This document shows, one piece after another, positions 46,564-54,920 of a stretch of DNA of 64,000 nucleotides (positions are counted from its first letter, which is position 1; each line of letters starts with the position of its first letter). The position numbers and the translations under genes were made by a program. The notes under the pieces are model-generated. The model saw nothing but the letters and a program-made list of their open reading frames with translations, was not told the origin of the DNA and made no database searches. The stretch covers positions 1 to 64,000 of the forward strand of contig CAMDML010000008.1 of the NCBI GenBank assembly GCA_945902215.1, written 5' to 3'. Source of the stretch: Klebsiella pneumoniae (GTDB taxonomy: Bacteria; Pseudomonadota; Gammaproteobacteria; Pseudomonadales; Pseudohongiellaceae).

Positions 46564-47913
46564 ATGAGCAGTAGCACCAAAGAACATCACGACCTGGTCT
46601 ACAAGGCCCAGCCCGGCGGCACTCTGAAAGGGGCTATCCGTGTGCCCGGCGACAAGTCCATTTCGCATCGCTCGATCATGCTGGGTTCGCTCGCTGATGG
46701 GGTGTCAACGATTGAAGGTTTTCTGGAAGGCGAAGACGCTCTCGCTACCCTCCAAGCTTTCCGTGACATGGGTGTAAATATTGAAGGTCCGACACAAGGC
46801 AAAGTCACGATCCATGGTGTTGGTATCCACGGCCTGAAATCGCCAAAAAAGCCACTTTACTGCGGTAATTCTGGCACATCTATGCGCCTTTTGGCCGGCC
46901 TGTTGGCAGGACAAAGTTTCAGCAGCGTACTCACCGGTGACAGTTCGTTGTCGAAGCGGCCGATGAAGCGCGTAGCCGATCCACTTAAAAAAATGGGCGC
47001 GGACATCACGCTGCAGGAAGGCGGCTTCGCGCCGATCCATATCAAGCCTGTGCGTCTGCAGCCGCTCGACTACGTAATGCCAGTTGCAAGTGCGCAGGTG
47101 AAGTCCTGCCTGATACTGGCGTCCCTCTATGTCCAGGGTACTTCGCGTATCACCGAGCCGGCCCCGTGCCGAGATCACACCGAGCGTATGTTGCGCGGCT
47201 TTGGTTATCCGCTGCGCGTGGATGGCTCTGTGGTGAGCGTAAACGGTGGCGGCAGCCTGAAAGCAGGACATATCGATGTGCCAGCCGATATTTCATCGGC
47301 AGCATTCTTTCTGGTTGGTGCCAGCATTTGCCCCGGCGCTGATCTGATACTCAAGCATGTGGGTATTAATCCGACGCGCATCGGTGTGATCAACATCCTG
47401 CGTCAGATGGGCGCCAATCTCGAATTCCTGCGCGAATATGAAGCCGGCGGTGAACCGGTAGCGGACATACACGTACGATATGCTCCACTAACTGGGATTC
47501 GCATTCCGGAAGATCAGGTGCCACTGGCAATTGATGAGTTTCCCGCGCTGTTTATTGCTGCTGCCTGTGCAGATGGTGAAACTGTGTTGTCCGGTGCTGA
47601 AGAATTGCGTGTCAAAGAGAGTGACCGTATACAGACCATGGCCGACGGACTCAAAGTACTTGGAGTCAGCCATACCGTTAATCCAGACGGTATAGTCATC
47701 ACAGGCAAAGGGGCGGGGGGTTTGTTGGGCGCCGGCGTCATAAACAGCCATGGCGACCACCGCATTGCGATGTCTTTCGCCATGGCGTCCCTGCGGACAG
47801 CCGGTCCCATCGAAATCCTCGACTGCAACAACGTAGCTACTTCCTTTCCGGGCTTTGTTGAGCTGGTGCAGTCCTGTGGCATCCGGCTGAACCAGTCGCA
47901 GCGGCCCGGATGA
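46564..47913 (+). CDS. aroA: 3-phosphoshikimate 1-carboxyvinyltransferase (EPSP synthase)
   Basis: Sixth step of the shikimate pathway. From ATG 46564, preceded by GGAAG five bases away, it has 449 residues. Motifs include VPGDKSISHRSIMLGSLADG, GNSGTSMRLLAGLLAGQ and KRPMKRVADPL. The active-site glycine of NSGTSMRL is of the class II (Pseudomonas/Agrobacterium CP4) pattern. An ATG at 46543 lacks a ribosome binding site. Confidence 0.94.
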   Translation: MSSSTKEHHDLVYKAQPGGTLKGAIRVPGDKSISHRSIMLGSLADGVSTIEGFLEGEDALATLQAFRDMGVNIEGPTQGKVTIHGVGIHGLKSPKKPLYCGNSGTSMRLLAGLLAGQSFSSVLTGDSSLSKRPMKRVADPLKKMGADITLQEGGFAPIHIKPVRLQPLDYVMPVASAQVKSCLILASLYVQGTSRITEPAPCRDHTERMLRGFGYPLRVDGSVVSVNGGGSLKAGHIDVPADISSAAFFLVGASICPGADLILKHVGINPTRIGVINILRQMGANLEFLREYEAGGEPVADIHVRYAPLTGIRIPEDQVPLAIDEFPALFIAAACADGETVLSGAEELRVKESDRIQTMADGLKVLGVSHTVNPDGIVITGKGAGGLLGAGVINSHGDHRIAMSFAMASLRTAGPIEILDCNNVATSFPGFVELVQSCGIRLNQSQRPG

Positions 47914-47936
47914 ACTGCTACCAGCTTCCCTGACTT

Positions 47937-48629
47937 ATGGATACCAGCGTCCCGGTCATAGCAATAGACGGCCCCAGCGGTACTGGCAAGGGTACTCTGG
48001 CTCATGCGCTGTCCCGTGAATTGCAGTGGCATCTGCTCGACAGTGGTGCGTTATACCGGATTGTCGCCGTTGGCACGGAGGCACAAGGTATAAAACCAGC
48101 AGAAACCGACCGTGTCTGCCGGTTTGCCCAGGAAATGATTGTTGATTTCTCTACCCGATTCGCAGGGTCTATAACCCTCAACGGCCTGGAAATCTCGGAA
48201 TTGGTGCGCTTGGAGGACAGTGGCGCCAAGGCTTCTGTGGTCGCTGCTATCCCCGAATTGCGCTCTACCATGATGCAACGCCAGCATGCTTTCCGTAGCA
48301 CACCAGGCCTTGTTGCGGACGGCCGGGACATGGGCACCGTGGTATTTCCGGACGCTGTCCTTAAAATTTTTCTGACCGCTAGCGCCGAAGTGAGGGCTGA
48401 AAGGCGCTATAAGCAGTTGATAAATAAGGGGGTTGATGTTAGCCTGCCGTCCCTTTTGCAGGATATCCGGGCGCGTGACGAGCGTGATGCCAATCGCCCT
48501 GTAGCGCCTCTTATGCCAGCAAAAGATGCCATCCTGATCGATACCAGCAGGATGGGCGCGGACGCGGTGTTCGCGTTAGCACTGCGTGAGGTATTGCGTG
48601 AAGTAGTCAAGGCTGTTGATTGCCCCTGA
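47937..48629 (+). CDS. cmk: cytidylate kinase
   Basis: Phosphorylates CMP and dCMP. The 230-residue protein has the P-loop IDGPSGTGKGTLA, LDSGALYR, VADGRDMGTVVFPDA and a lid with RDERDANRPVAPL. Lies between aroA and rpsA as in many gammaproteobacteria. Confidence 0.95.
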   Translation: MDTSVPVIAIDGPSGTGKGTLAHALSRELQWHLLDSGALYRIVAVGTEAQGIKPAETDRVCRFAQEMIVDFSTRFAGSITLNGLEISELVRLEDSGAKASVVAAIPELRSTMMQRQHAFRSTPGLVADGRDMGTVVFPDAVLKIFLTASAEVRAERRYKQLINKGVDVSLPSLLQDIRARDERDANRPVAPLMPAKDAILIDTSRMGADAVFALALREVLREVVKAVDCP

Positions 48630-48695
48630 TTCTTTCCGGGGCGTAAGTCTCCGGTTCCTCCACGCCGTTGGTCACCACTAACAAAGTTTCATACT

Positions 48696-48787
48696 CGAAC
48701 GGCCAGCTCCCGTTCGGGTCTCTTCCATCAGACTGCCGTATTGGCTGGAATACGGAAATTGCGCTCCGCCGCCAGCGTTGTGGCGGA
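48696..48787 (+). promoter_or_regulatory. three-hairpin leader of rpsA
   Basis: Three successive hairpins lie upstream of rpsA: CGAACGG/CCGTTCG (48696-48716), CCGTATT/AATACGG (48736-48755, loop GGCTGG) and TCCGCC/GGCGGA (48765-48787), ending 19 bases before the ATG. In E. coli the rpsA leader has a comparable hairpin series with GGA motifs, through which protein S1 represses its own translation. GGA triplets occur here at 48747-48749 and 48754-48756. The correspondence is inferred. A further weak hairpin lies at 48637-48655. Confidence 0.5.
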
Positions 48788-48806
48788 ACCGCACCCAGGA
48801 AAATCT

Positions 48807-50522
48807 ATGAGCGAAAGCATCAACCAAAGCACAACTTCAGCAAGCGACGGTTTTGAAAGTTTTGCCGATCTGTTTGCCGCAAGCCTGCAAGACCTCTCCA
48901 TGCAGAACGGTTCCATCGTGACCGGCACCATAACTGCAATCGACAGCGATTGGGTCACAGTAGACGCCGGTTTGAAATCGGAAGGCATGATTGAGAAGAA
49001 AGAATTCCTCAATGACAAAGGTGAGTTCACCTTGTCGGTGGGCGACAAAGTCAAAGTGTCTCTCGACGCAGTTGAAGACGGTTTCGGTGAAACCCGCTTG
49101 TCCCGCGAAAAAGCCAAGCGTGCCGAAACCTGGCTTGTTTTGGAAGAAGCCTTTGAAAAAGGTGCGCCGGTTATTGGCGTCATCAATGGCAAAGTTAAGG
49201 GTGGTTTCACGGTAGACGTAAACACGATTCGCGCCTTTCTGCCCGGTTCCCTCGTAGACGTGCGTCCGATCCGCGACACCACGCACCTCGAAGGCAAGGA
49301 ACTTGAATTCAAACTGATCAAGCTCGATCAGAAACGCAACAACGTGGTTGTATCCCGCCGCGCTGTGCTTGAGTCGGTCAACACCGTAGAGCGCGATGAA
49401 CTGTTGTCCAGCCTGCAGGAAGGCATGGCTGTCAAAGGTGTGGTCAAGAACCTCACTGACTACGGCGCCTTCGTTGATCTGGGTGGCATTGATGGCCTGT
49501 TGCACATCACTGACATGTCCTGGAAACGCATCAAACATCCAAGCGAAATTGTCACCGTAGGCCAGGAAATTGAAGTCAAGGTGTTGAAGTTCGACCGCGA
49601 GCGCAACCGCGTATCGTTGGGTCTGAAACAGCTGGGCGAAGATCCGTGGGTCGAAATAAAGCGCCGTTATCCAGAGAACACCAAGGTCAAAGCAGTTATC
49701 ACCAACCTCACTGATTACGGCTGCTTTGCTGAACTGGAAGAAGGCGTCGAAGGTTTGGTGCACGTTTCCGAAATGGATTGGACCAACAAGAATATTCATC
49801 CTTCCAAGATCGTACAGCTGGGCGACGAAGTGGAAGTCATGATCCTCGACATCGATCAGGAGCGCCGCCGCATTTCGTTGGGCCTGAAACAGTGTCAGCA
49901 GAATCCCTGGGATGTATTCGCCGGGAAATACCAGAAAGGCGATCGCATCTCCGGCAACATCAAGTCGATTACCGACTTTGGTATCTTCATCGGCCTGGAA
50001 GGCGACATCGATGGCCTGGTACATCTGTCCGACATCTCCTGGGACGAACCCGGCGAGTCTGCAGTGCGCCAATACACCAAGGGCGACAAGATCGAGACGG
50101 TCATTTTGTCCATCGATCCTGAGCGTGAACGCATTTCACTGGGCATCAAACAATTGTCCGGAGATCCCTTTGTCAACTTTGTAAGCTCGAATGAAAAAGG
50201 CAGTTTGGTAAAGGGTGTTGTGAAATCCGTGGAAGCGAAAGAGGCCGTGATTACGCTGACAGAAGGCGTTGAAGGTATCCTGAAAGCATCCGAGATCAGC
50301 CGTGACCGCGTTGAAGATGCGCGTAACGTGCTGAAAGAGGGCGACACCATTGAAGTCATGATCACCAACGTGGATCGCAAGAATCGCGTACTGGGCCTGT
50401 CCATCAAGGCGCGTGAAGCCGAGGAAGAGAAGGATTCAGTGAAGGAGCACAACAAGCAGAGCGCAACCGTAACTGCGACCACGGTCGGCGATCTGATCAA
50501 AGCCAAGATGAACAAGGAGTAA
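48807..50522 (+). CDS. rpsA: 30S ribosomal protein S1
   Basis: A 571-residue protein of six S1 (OB-fold) domains; the last four show the repeated [29 protein letters not shown] pattern in shortened form (for example [16 protein letters not shown]). S1 binds mRNA to the ribosome and unfolds it. ATG 48807 is chosen because AGGA precedes it and the N-terminus MSESINQS fits the family; 48741 is in frame but inside the leader hairpins. Confidence 0.96.
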   Translation: MSESINQSTTSASDGFESFADLFAASLQDLSMQNGSIVTGTITAIDSDWVTVDAGLKSEGMIEKKEFLNDKGEFTLSVGDKVKVSLDAVEDGFGETRLSREKAKRAETWLVLEEAFEKGAPVIGVINGKVKGGFTVDVNTIRAFLPGSLVDVRPIRDTTHLEGKELEFKLIKLDQKRNNVVVSRRAVLESVNTVERDELLSSLQEGMAVKGVVKNLTDYGAFVDLGGIDGLLHITDMSWKRIKHPSEIVTVGQEIEVKVLKFDRERNRVSLGLKQLGEDPWVEIKRRYPENTKVKAVITNLTDYGCFAELEEGVEGLVHVSEMDWTNKNIHPSKIVQLGDEVEVMILDIDQERRRISLGLKQCQQNPWDVFAGKYQKGDRISGNIKSITDFGIFIGLEGDIDGLVHLSDISWDEPGESAVRQYTKGDKIETVILSIDPERERISLGIKQLSGDPFVNFVSSNEKGSLVKGVVKSVEAKEAVITLTEGVEGILKASEISRDRVEDARNVLKEGDTIEVMITNVDRKNRVLGLSIKAREAEEEKDSVKEHNKQSATVTATTVGDLIKAKMNKE

Positions 50523-50532
50523 GTGCATACCA

Positions 50533-50560
50533 TGCGCCTCCTGCACTCGTGGGAGGCGCA
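50533..50560 (+). other. hairpin between rpsA and ihfB
   Basis: A perfect nine-pair inverted repeat TGCGCCTCC/GGAGGCGCA with a ten-base loop begins 10 bases after the rpsA stop. There is no T-tract, so it is more likely a 3'-end stabiliser or a partial transcription attenuator than a terminator. Confidence 0.5.
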
Positions 50561-50649
50561 ATACCGCAAGCAGCAGACACGCAGTTTCTACGGCTGGTCA
50601 ATTGGCAGAAACAGAAGGCCGAAACAGGTTGAGTAACGAAGGAACAATA

Positions 50650-50940
50650 ATGACAAAATCCGAACTCATAGAACAAATTGCGGCAACCCAGACCCAGCTT
50701 TCGGCCAAGGATATCGAACTGGCGGTCAAGGCCATCATCTCCTACATGGCGGATGTGCTTTCGGAAGGAGGGCGAATCGAAATCAGGGGTTTCGGCAGTT
50801 TTTCCCTGCATTACCGTGCCCCACGCACAGGGCGTAATCCCAAAACCGGCGAGCCGGTAGTACTGAGCGGCAAATACGTCCCGCATTTCAAGCCCGGCAA
50901 GGAATTGCGCGACCGGGTCAACGGCAGTATTAATACCTGA
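50650..50940 (+). CDS. ihfB: integration host factor subunit beta
   Basis: DNA-bending histone-like protein. From ATG 50650, with AAGGA upstream, it has 96 residues, close to E. coli IhfB. It begins [11 protein letters not shown] and has the beta-arm [20 protein letters not shown] followed by the proline region of NPKTGE. The usual location, directly after rpsA. Confidence 0.96.
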   Translation: MTKSELIEQIAATQTQLSAKDIELAVKAIISYMADVLSEGGRIEIRGFGSFSLHYRAPRTGRNPKTGEPVVLSGKYVPHFKPGKELRDRVNGSINT

Positions 50941-51007
50941 TTGCTCTGGGTTTTCCTGGGTTGTGCTTCTCTTGGAAAGGCGCGATCTTCTGCGCGGCAT
51001 CGTTGCA

Positions 51008-51337
51008 ATGAAACGCTTGGCCAGATTCCTGCTTTTCCTTCTGCTGATTCTCGTACTGCTGGCCGGCTTTGTGTTCACGTTGAACAATACGGTGGCAGTG
51101 CCTTTGTGGGTTGGTACAGAATTAAGTGCCAAACCCCTTGGGGTATGGATTTTGGTGGCTTTCACCTTGGGTGGATTGTCGGGTCTCCTGCTCGGGCTGG
51201 GCTTATGGCAGCGCTTCCGCACTCGCATGGAATTACAACAAATCCGGCTGCGCCTCCACCAAACCGAAAATGAGCTTGCCTTGCTGAAACAGCAATCCAG
51301 AGTTTCACGCGCAGGACAGGACGCAGGCATCGGCTGA
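51008..51337 (+). CDS. lapA: LapA-type membrane protein
   Basis: A 109-residue inner-membrane protein with two helices (about 6-26 and 43-67) and a coiled-coil C-terminal tail (QQIRLRLHQTENELALLKQQ), as in LapA/YciS, which works with LapB in lipopolysaccharide assembly control. It precedes lapB by four bases. Start ATG 51008 is chosen over 50963 because it gives the usual basic start MKRLARFLL. Confidence 0.85.
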   Translation: MKRLARFLLFLLLILVLLAGFVFTLNNTVAVPLWVGTELSAKPLGVWILVAFTLGGLSGLLLGLGLWQRFRTRMELQQIRLRLHQTENELALLKQQSRVSRAGQDAGIG

Positions 51338-51341
51338 TCAC

Positions 51342-52535
51342 ATGGATACAGGTTCTACCTTTCTCTTCCTGCTCGTTTTGACAGTGGCTCTCGGGCTGTC
51401 ATGGATGGCTGGTTACCGTAGCCGTTTCCACAAGTTTCCCGGTCTCAGGCGCAGTCAGGAACAGGATTATTTTATTGGCCTCAACTACCTGCTCAATGAT
51501 GAGCCGGATGATGCCATCGATATTTTCACCGATGTGTTGGAACTCAACAGCGACACGCTGGAAACCCATCTGGCTTTGTGCACTCTGCTGCGCAGAAGGG
51601 GCAAGGTTGACCGTGCCATCGAGCATGCCCTGTCCTTGCTGGCCGAACAGAATTTTGGTGCACGCCAGATCAACGAGATCAAGATCAATCTGGTTCGTAG
51701 CTATCTCGCGGCGGGACTGCTGGACCGGGCCGAACGCTTGTTGGAAGAATTGAAGCGGGGCTGGCCAGTGGTGCGTGAAGCTGCATTGGGCTTGGCGATT
51801 ACTGTATACCAGATGGAAAAAGACTGGGCGCAGGCTCTGAGCGCGGCATTGGAGTTGTTGAAAATATGTCCGGCTGCCAGACGTGGGGAACTGCAGGCAC
51901 AGGCTGCGCATTTTCATTGCGAACTGGCGGAATTGGCGTTGGCGCAGAATGACCACGCCACAGCGCGACAGGAATTGAAAAATGCGGTCTCGGTAAACCG
52001 CAACAATGTTCGCGTATATATGTTAATGGCACGTATTGAAATGGCGGAAGGGCATTGTATGGATGCGATGAAAACCCTGCAGAAAATCCAGCAGTACGAT
52101 GGGGCCTACGCAGGCGAAGCCAGTGCTGCCATGCTCAAATGCGTAAGGGAAGCAAGCGAAGATCCGGGGCTGGCAGCTTTGTTGCTGGATAGTCTGGAGT
52201 CAGATTCAGGTAGCCGACAATTGCTGGCGCAGGCAGCGCTTGTCAGCCGGCAACATGGAAATGTGGCGGCATTGCAGTTGCTGCAACGTGGTCTTGTTGC
52301 AAATCCGTCGCTTGGGGTGCTCGCCAGGTTGTTATCCATTGCAGCAGTGGAAAATGGAGAACTGCAAGGAGTATTGCAGCAAAGCGCAGCCATTTTGGAC
52401 CAGCATCTGCAGAATTGCCCCCAATACCGCTGCGACAACTGCGGCTTCGATTTGAAGCACTTGCATTGGTTGTGTCCGGGATGCAGCAAATGGGGGACTG
52501 TCAAACCGTTGGAAGACAACATCTCTAGCGTCTGA
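51342..52535 (+). CDS. lapB: lipopolysaccharide assembly protein LapB (YciM)
   Basis: Membrane-anchored TPR protein that controls LpxC degradation and so LPS supply. The 397-residue protein has an N-terminal helix, tetratricopeptide repeats from about residue 35, including [22 protein letters not shown], and a C-terminal rubredoxin-like zinc site made by CDNCGFD and CPGCSKWG. All four zinc cysteines are present. Confidence 0.93.
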   Translation: MDTGSTFLFLLVLTVALGLSWMAGYRSRFHKFPGLRRSQEQDYFIGLNYLLNDEPDDAIDIFTDVLELNSDTLETHLALCTLLRRRGKVDRAIEHALSLLAEQNFGARQINEIKINLVRSYLAAGLLDRAERLLEELKRGWPVVREAALGLAITVYQMEKDWAQALSAALELLKICPAARRGELQAQAAHFHCELAELALAQNDHATARQELKNAVSVNRNNVRVYMLMARIEMAEGHCMDAMKTLQKIQQYDGAYAGEASAAMLKCVREASEDPGLAALLLDSLESDSGSRQLLAQAALVSRQHGNVAALQLLQRGLVANPSLGVLARLLSIAAVENGELQGVLQQSAAILDQHLQNCPQYRCDNCGFDLKHLHWLCPGCSKWGTVKPLEDNISSV

Positions 52536-52606
52536 AATTCTGCTCCGTCCGGGCACGCTGCAGGTTACAATGCCGCAGCCAAAGCAGTCGTGGAAGGATC
52601 TGGTGC

Positions 52607-53308
52607 ATGCCTGACGCCAAGCAAATAATCGTAGCGCTAGATTTCCCTGACGCTGCTGCAACTCTGCGTATGCTGAACGCACTGGACCCGGAACTGTGCC
52701 GGGTCAAAGTCGGCAAGGAGCTTTTTACCCGCTGCGGGCCGGAGCTGTTGCGACAGATTAACAAAGCCGGCTTTGAAATTTTTCTCGATTTGAAATTTCA
52801 CGATATCCCCAACACGGTTGCCGGTGCTGTTAGCGCTGCTGCAGAATTGGGTGTATGGATGATCAATGTCCATGCTGCTGGGGGCAGGGCGATGCTGCAG
52901 GCGGCGCGCAAAAGTCTGGGTGCTGGTAGCAAGACCTTGCTGACAGCGGTGACAGTGCTTACCAGCCTGTCCGCCGAAGATCTCCAGGAAATTGGTATCA
53001 GCAGTGCTCCGGAGCAGCAGGTTCTGCGTCTCGCCATGCTGGCGTCTTCTTGTGGTTTGGACGGCGTGGTGTGTTCCGCGCAAGAGATCGATCTGCTGCG
53101 CCACAATCTTCCACAGGATTTTCTGTTGGTTACACCTGGAATCCGTCCCGCTGGTGACAGCGCTGATGATCAGAAACGCATTCAGACACCGGCCATGGCT
53201 GTGGCCAAAGGTAGTTCTTATCTGGTGATTGGCCGCCCTATTACCCAAGCACCGGATCCGGCTGTGAAACTGCGGCAGATCGTTGCAGAAATTCAGGGCA
53301 AAAAATAA
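52607..53308 (+). CDS. pyrF: orotidine 5'-phosphate decarboxylase
   Basis: Last step of UMP synthesis. The 233-residue protein has the catalytic Asp-Lys network in [27 protein letters not shown], and [14 protein letters not shown] strong AAGGA precedes the ATG. Follows lapB by about 70 bases, as in related genomes. Confidence 0.95.
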   Translation: MPDAKQIIVALDFPDAAATLRMLNALDPELCRVKVGKELFTRCGPELLRQINKAGFEIFLDLKFHDIPNTVAGAVSAAAELGVWMINVHAAGGRAMLQAARKSLGAGSKTLLTAVTVLTSLSAEDLQEIGISSAPEQQVLRLAMLASSCGLDGVVCSAQEIDLLRHNLPQDFLLVTPGIRPAGDSADDQKRIQTPAMAVAKGSSYLVIGRPITQAPDPAVKLRQIVAEIQGKK

Positions 53309-53368
53309 AATCTCTGCTAGATTGCTGAGGCAGCACTGTTGCTGCTCATCAATTCACGGAGGAATACC

Positions 53369-53722
53369 ATGTCTTACTTCAAAGCCGGCTCTGCCCGGAA
53401 ATCTCCTTTGCTCGTTCAATCCCTGCTGTTGTCTCTGGCCATGATGGCCGGCCAAAGTGCCTTCGCCCAGCCAAGTGCCCTCGGGGGCAATGAAGCTCCT
53501 GCAGTTCCTATCGCGGGCGACCAGGTACAGGTCAATATCAATGAGGCGGATGCCGCTACCATTGCCGATGTTCTGGTTGGTATCGGCGTAAACCGGGCAA
53601 TGGCCATCGTAGAGTATCGAGAGGAGCACGGAAGTTTCTCGACGCTGGAAGATCTCATTGAGGTCAACGGTGTCGGAGAGTCGACTGTCTTCAACAATAA
53701 AGATCGTATCCGTTTCGATTAA
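53369..53722 (+). CDS. ComEA-like helix-hairpin-helix protein
   Basis: A 117-residue exported protein. A signal peptide ending near SAFAQ precedes an HhH DNA-binding domain with VNINEADAATIADVLVGIG, AMAIVEYREEHGSF and LIEVNGVGEST. ComEA proteins bind DNA in the periplasm during natural transformation; other competence genes are not in the window. A strong ACGGAGGA ribosome binding site precedes the ATG at 53369. A hairpin GCAGCA/TGCTGC lies at 53330-53345. Confidence 0.88.
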   Translation: MSYFKAGSARKSPLLVQSLLLSLAMMAGQSAFAQPSALGGNEAPAVPIAGDQVQVNINEADAATIADVLVGIGVNRAMAIVEYREEHGSFSTLEDLIEVNGVGESTVFNNKDRIRFD

Positions 53723-53770
53723 GCCTGGATATAGATGGCATTTGCACTTCATGCCCTCTTCTCGACAGGA

Positions 53771-53809
53771 TGTTATGATTGGGCCGTTTTCAATAATGAA
53801 TACGGCCCA
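53771..53809 (+). promoter_or_regulatory. extended -10 and hairpin abutting the glycosyltransferase start
   Basis: An extended -10 TGTTATGAT at 53771-53779 is followed at once by an eight-pair inverted repeat TGGGCCGT (53780-53787) and ACGGCCCA (53802-53809), whose last base is the first base of the start codon. No Shine-Dalgarno is visible. The hairpin could limit translation, or it may be DNA-level. Confidence 0.35.
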
Positions 53810-54843
53810 TGTTTTTGATTTTACTTCTATTGCTGGTCTTTGCAGGCGCCTTCCTGTTCACAGGACTGTGGTTGGCTCTCGCTCAGCGCCATAAATGGAT
53901 AGATCTCCCCAATTACCGCAGCTCCCATGTGAGACCGACACCCAAAAGCGGTGGCGCCGGTTTTGTGGCTGCATACTCCTTGTTTGTTCTCTCGATGTAC
54001 GCAGGGCAGCAGCTTGCAGCAGAGCACCTTCTGCTGGTGGCCACCGGATTGCTGCTGGCCATCATGGGATTCATTGATGATCTACGCTCGCTTGGCATAT
54101 GGCAGCGCATCGGCTTGCAAACGTTGGCAGCGGTGATTGCCCTGATCCTGCTTGAACCGGTTCCGCCGGTAGTATTCCCATGGGGGGCATTTGAACCGGA
54201 ATGGTTGCGAGGACTGCTGTTGGTATCAGGACTGGTCTGGTTGATCAATCTCTACAATTTCATGGACGGAATTGATGCCCTCGCCGCCATGGAAGCAATT
54301 TTTTTCTGTCTGGCACTGGCACTCTTTACGGGTGCGGGTGGCGCAGAAGCCGTAACGACAATGAGTCTTGGACTGGCGCTCGCAGTAAGCGGCTTTCTCT
54401 ACTTCAATCTGCCGCCTGCCAGACTCTTCATGGGGGATCTAGGCAGCAATTATCTTGGCTATATTCTAGGAGTTCTGGGAGGCCTCGCCATACAGTCCGG
54501 AAGCGTAAATATATGGACTCTTCTGGTCCTGTTGGGTGTGTTCATCGTTGACACAGCGGCTACGTTGCTGGGCCGTATGCGGGCAAAACTCATGTGGTAT
54601 CATGCTCACCGTTCTCATGCGTATCAGCAAGCTGCGTCGCGCTTGGATAGCCATGGCAGAGTCGTACTTTTCATTGGATTATTGAACGTATGCTGGCTGC
54701 TGCCTTTAGCCTGGCTGACAACCGTGCACGAGAGCTGGGGCGTTATTATCACCGTGGTGGCATGGATACCTTTATATCTGCTGGGAAGGATTATCAGGCA
54801 GCCGCCGCAAGCACCCACTGCAACATCTCAGAAGTCAGCATGA
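53809..54843 (+). CDS. polyprenyl-phosphate sugar-1-phosphate transferase (WbpL/WecA type)
   Basis: A 344-residue membrane enzyme with about ten to eleven helices that loads the first sugar phosphate onto undecaprenyl phosphate for O-antigen or related glycans. Motifs of the family are LPNYRSSHVRPTPKSGG, GFIDDLRSLG (metal-binding DD), LPPARLFMGDLGSNYLG and the cytoplasmic HAHRSHAYQ. In P. aeruginosa the homologue WbpL sits next to wbpM, as here. The natural sugar cannot be read from sequence. Confidence 0.9.
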   Translation: MFLILLLLLVFAGAFLFTGLWLALAQRHKWIDLPNYRSSHVRPTPKSGGAGFVAAYSLFVLSMYAGQQLAAEHLLLVATGLLLAIMGFIDDLRSLGIWQRIGLQTLAAVIALILLEPVPPVVFPWGAFEPEWLRGLLLVSGLVWLINLYNFMDGIDALAAMEAIFFCLALALFTGAGGAEAVTTMSLGLALAVSGFLYFNLPPARLFMGDLGSNYLGYILGVLGGLAIQSGSVNIWTLLVLLGVFIVDTAATLLGRMRAKLMWYHAHRSHAYQQAASRLDSHGRVVLFIGLLNVCWLLPLAWLTTVHESWGVIITVVAWIPLYLLGRIIRQPPQAPTATSQKSA

Positions 54844-54905
54844 AGTTGGCGAGAATGGCGAAGTTGGCGGGGTTTGGGCAAACGCGTTTGTACCGTGCTG
54901 CATGA
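54840..54905 (+). CDS. possible 21-residue basic peptide
   Basis: An ATG overlapping the previous stop by four bases opens a 21-codon frame, MKLARMAKLAGFGQTRLYRAA, ending 15 bases before the next gene. It is basic and resembles nothing I know. It may be chance or a coupling element. Low confidence. Confidence 0.2.
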   Translation: MKLARMAKLAGFGQTRLYRAA

Positions 54906-54920
54906 TGACAGGGTGAAGTT

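Noticed and set aside
48837-50072. 411-codon open frame antisense to rpsA
   Set aside because: The repeating S1 domains produce a repeating antisense frame; no ribosome binding site or domain.
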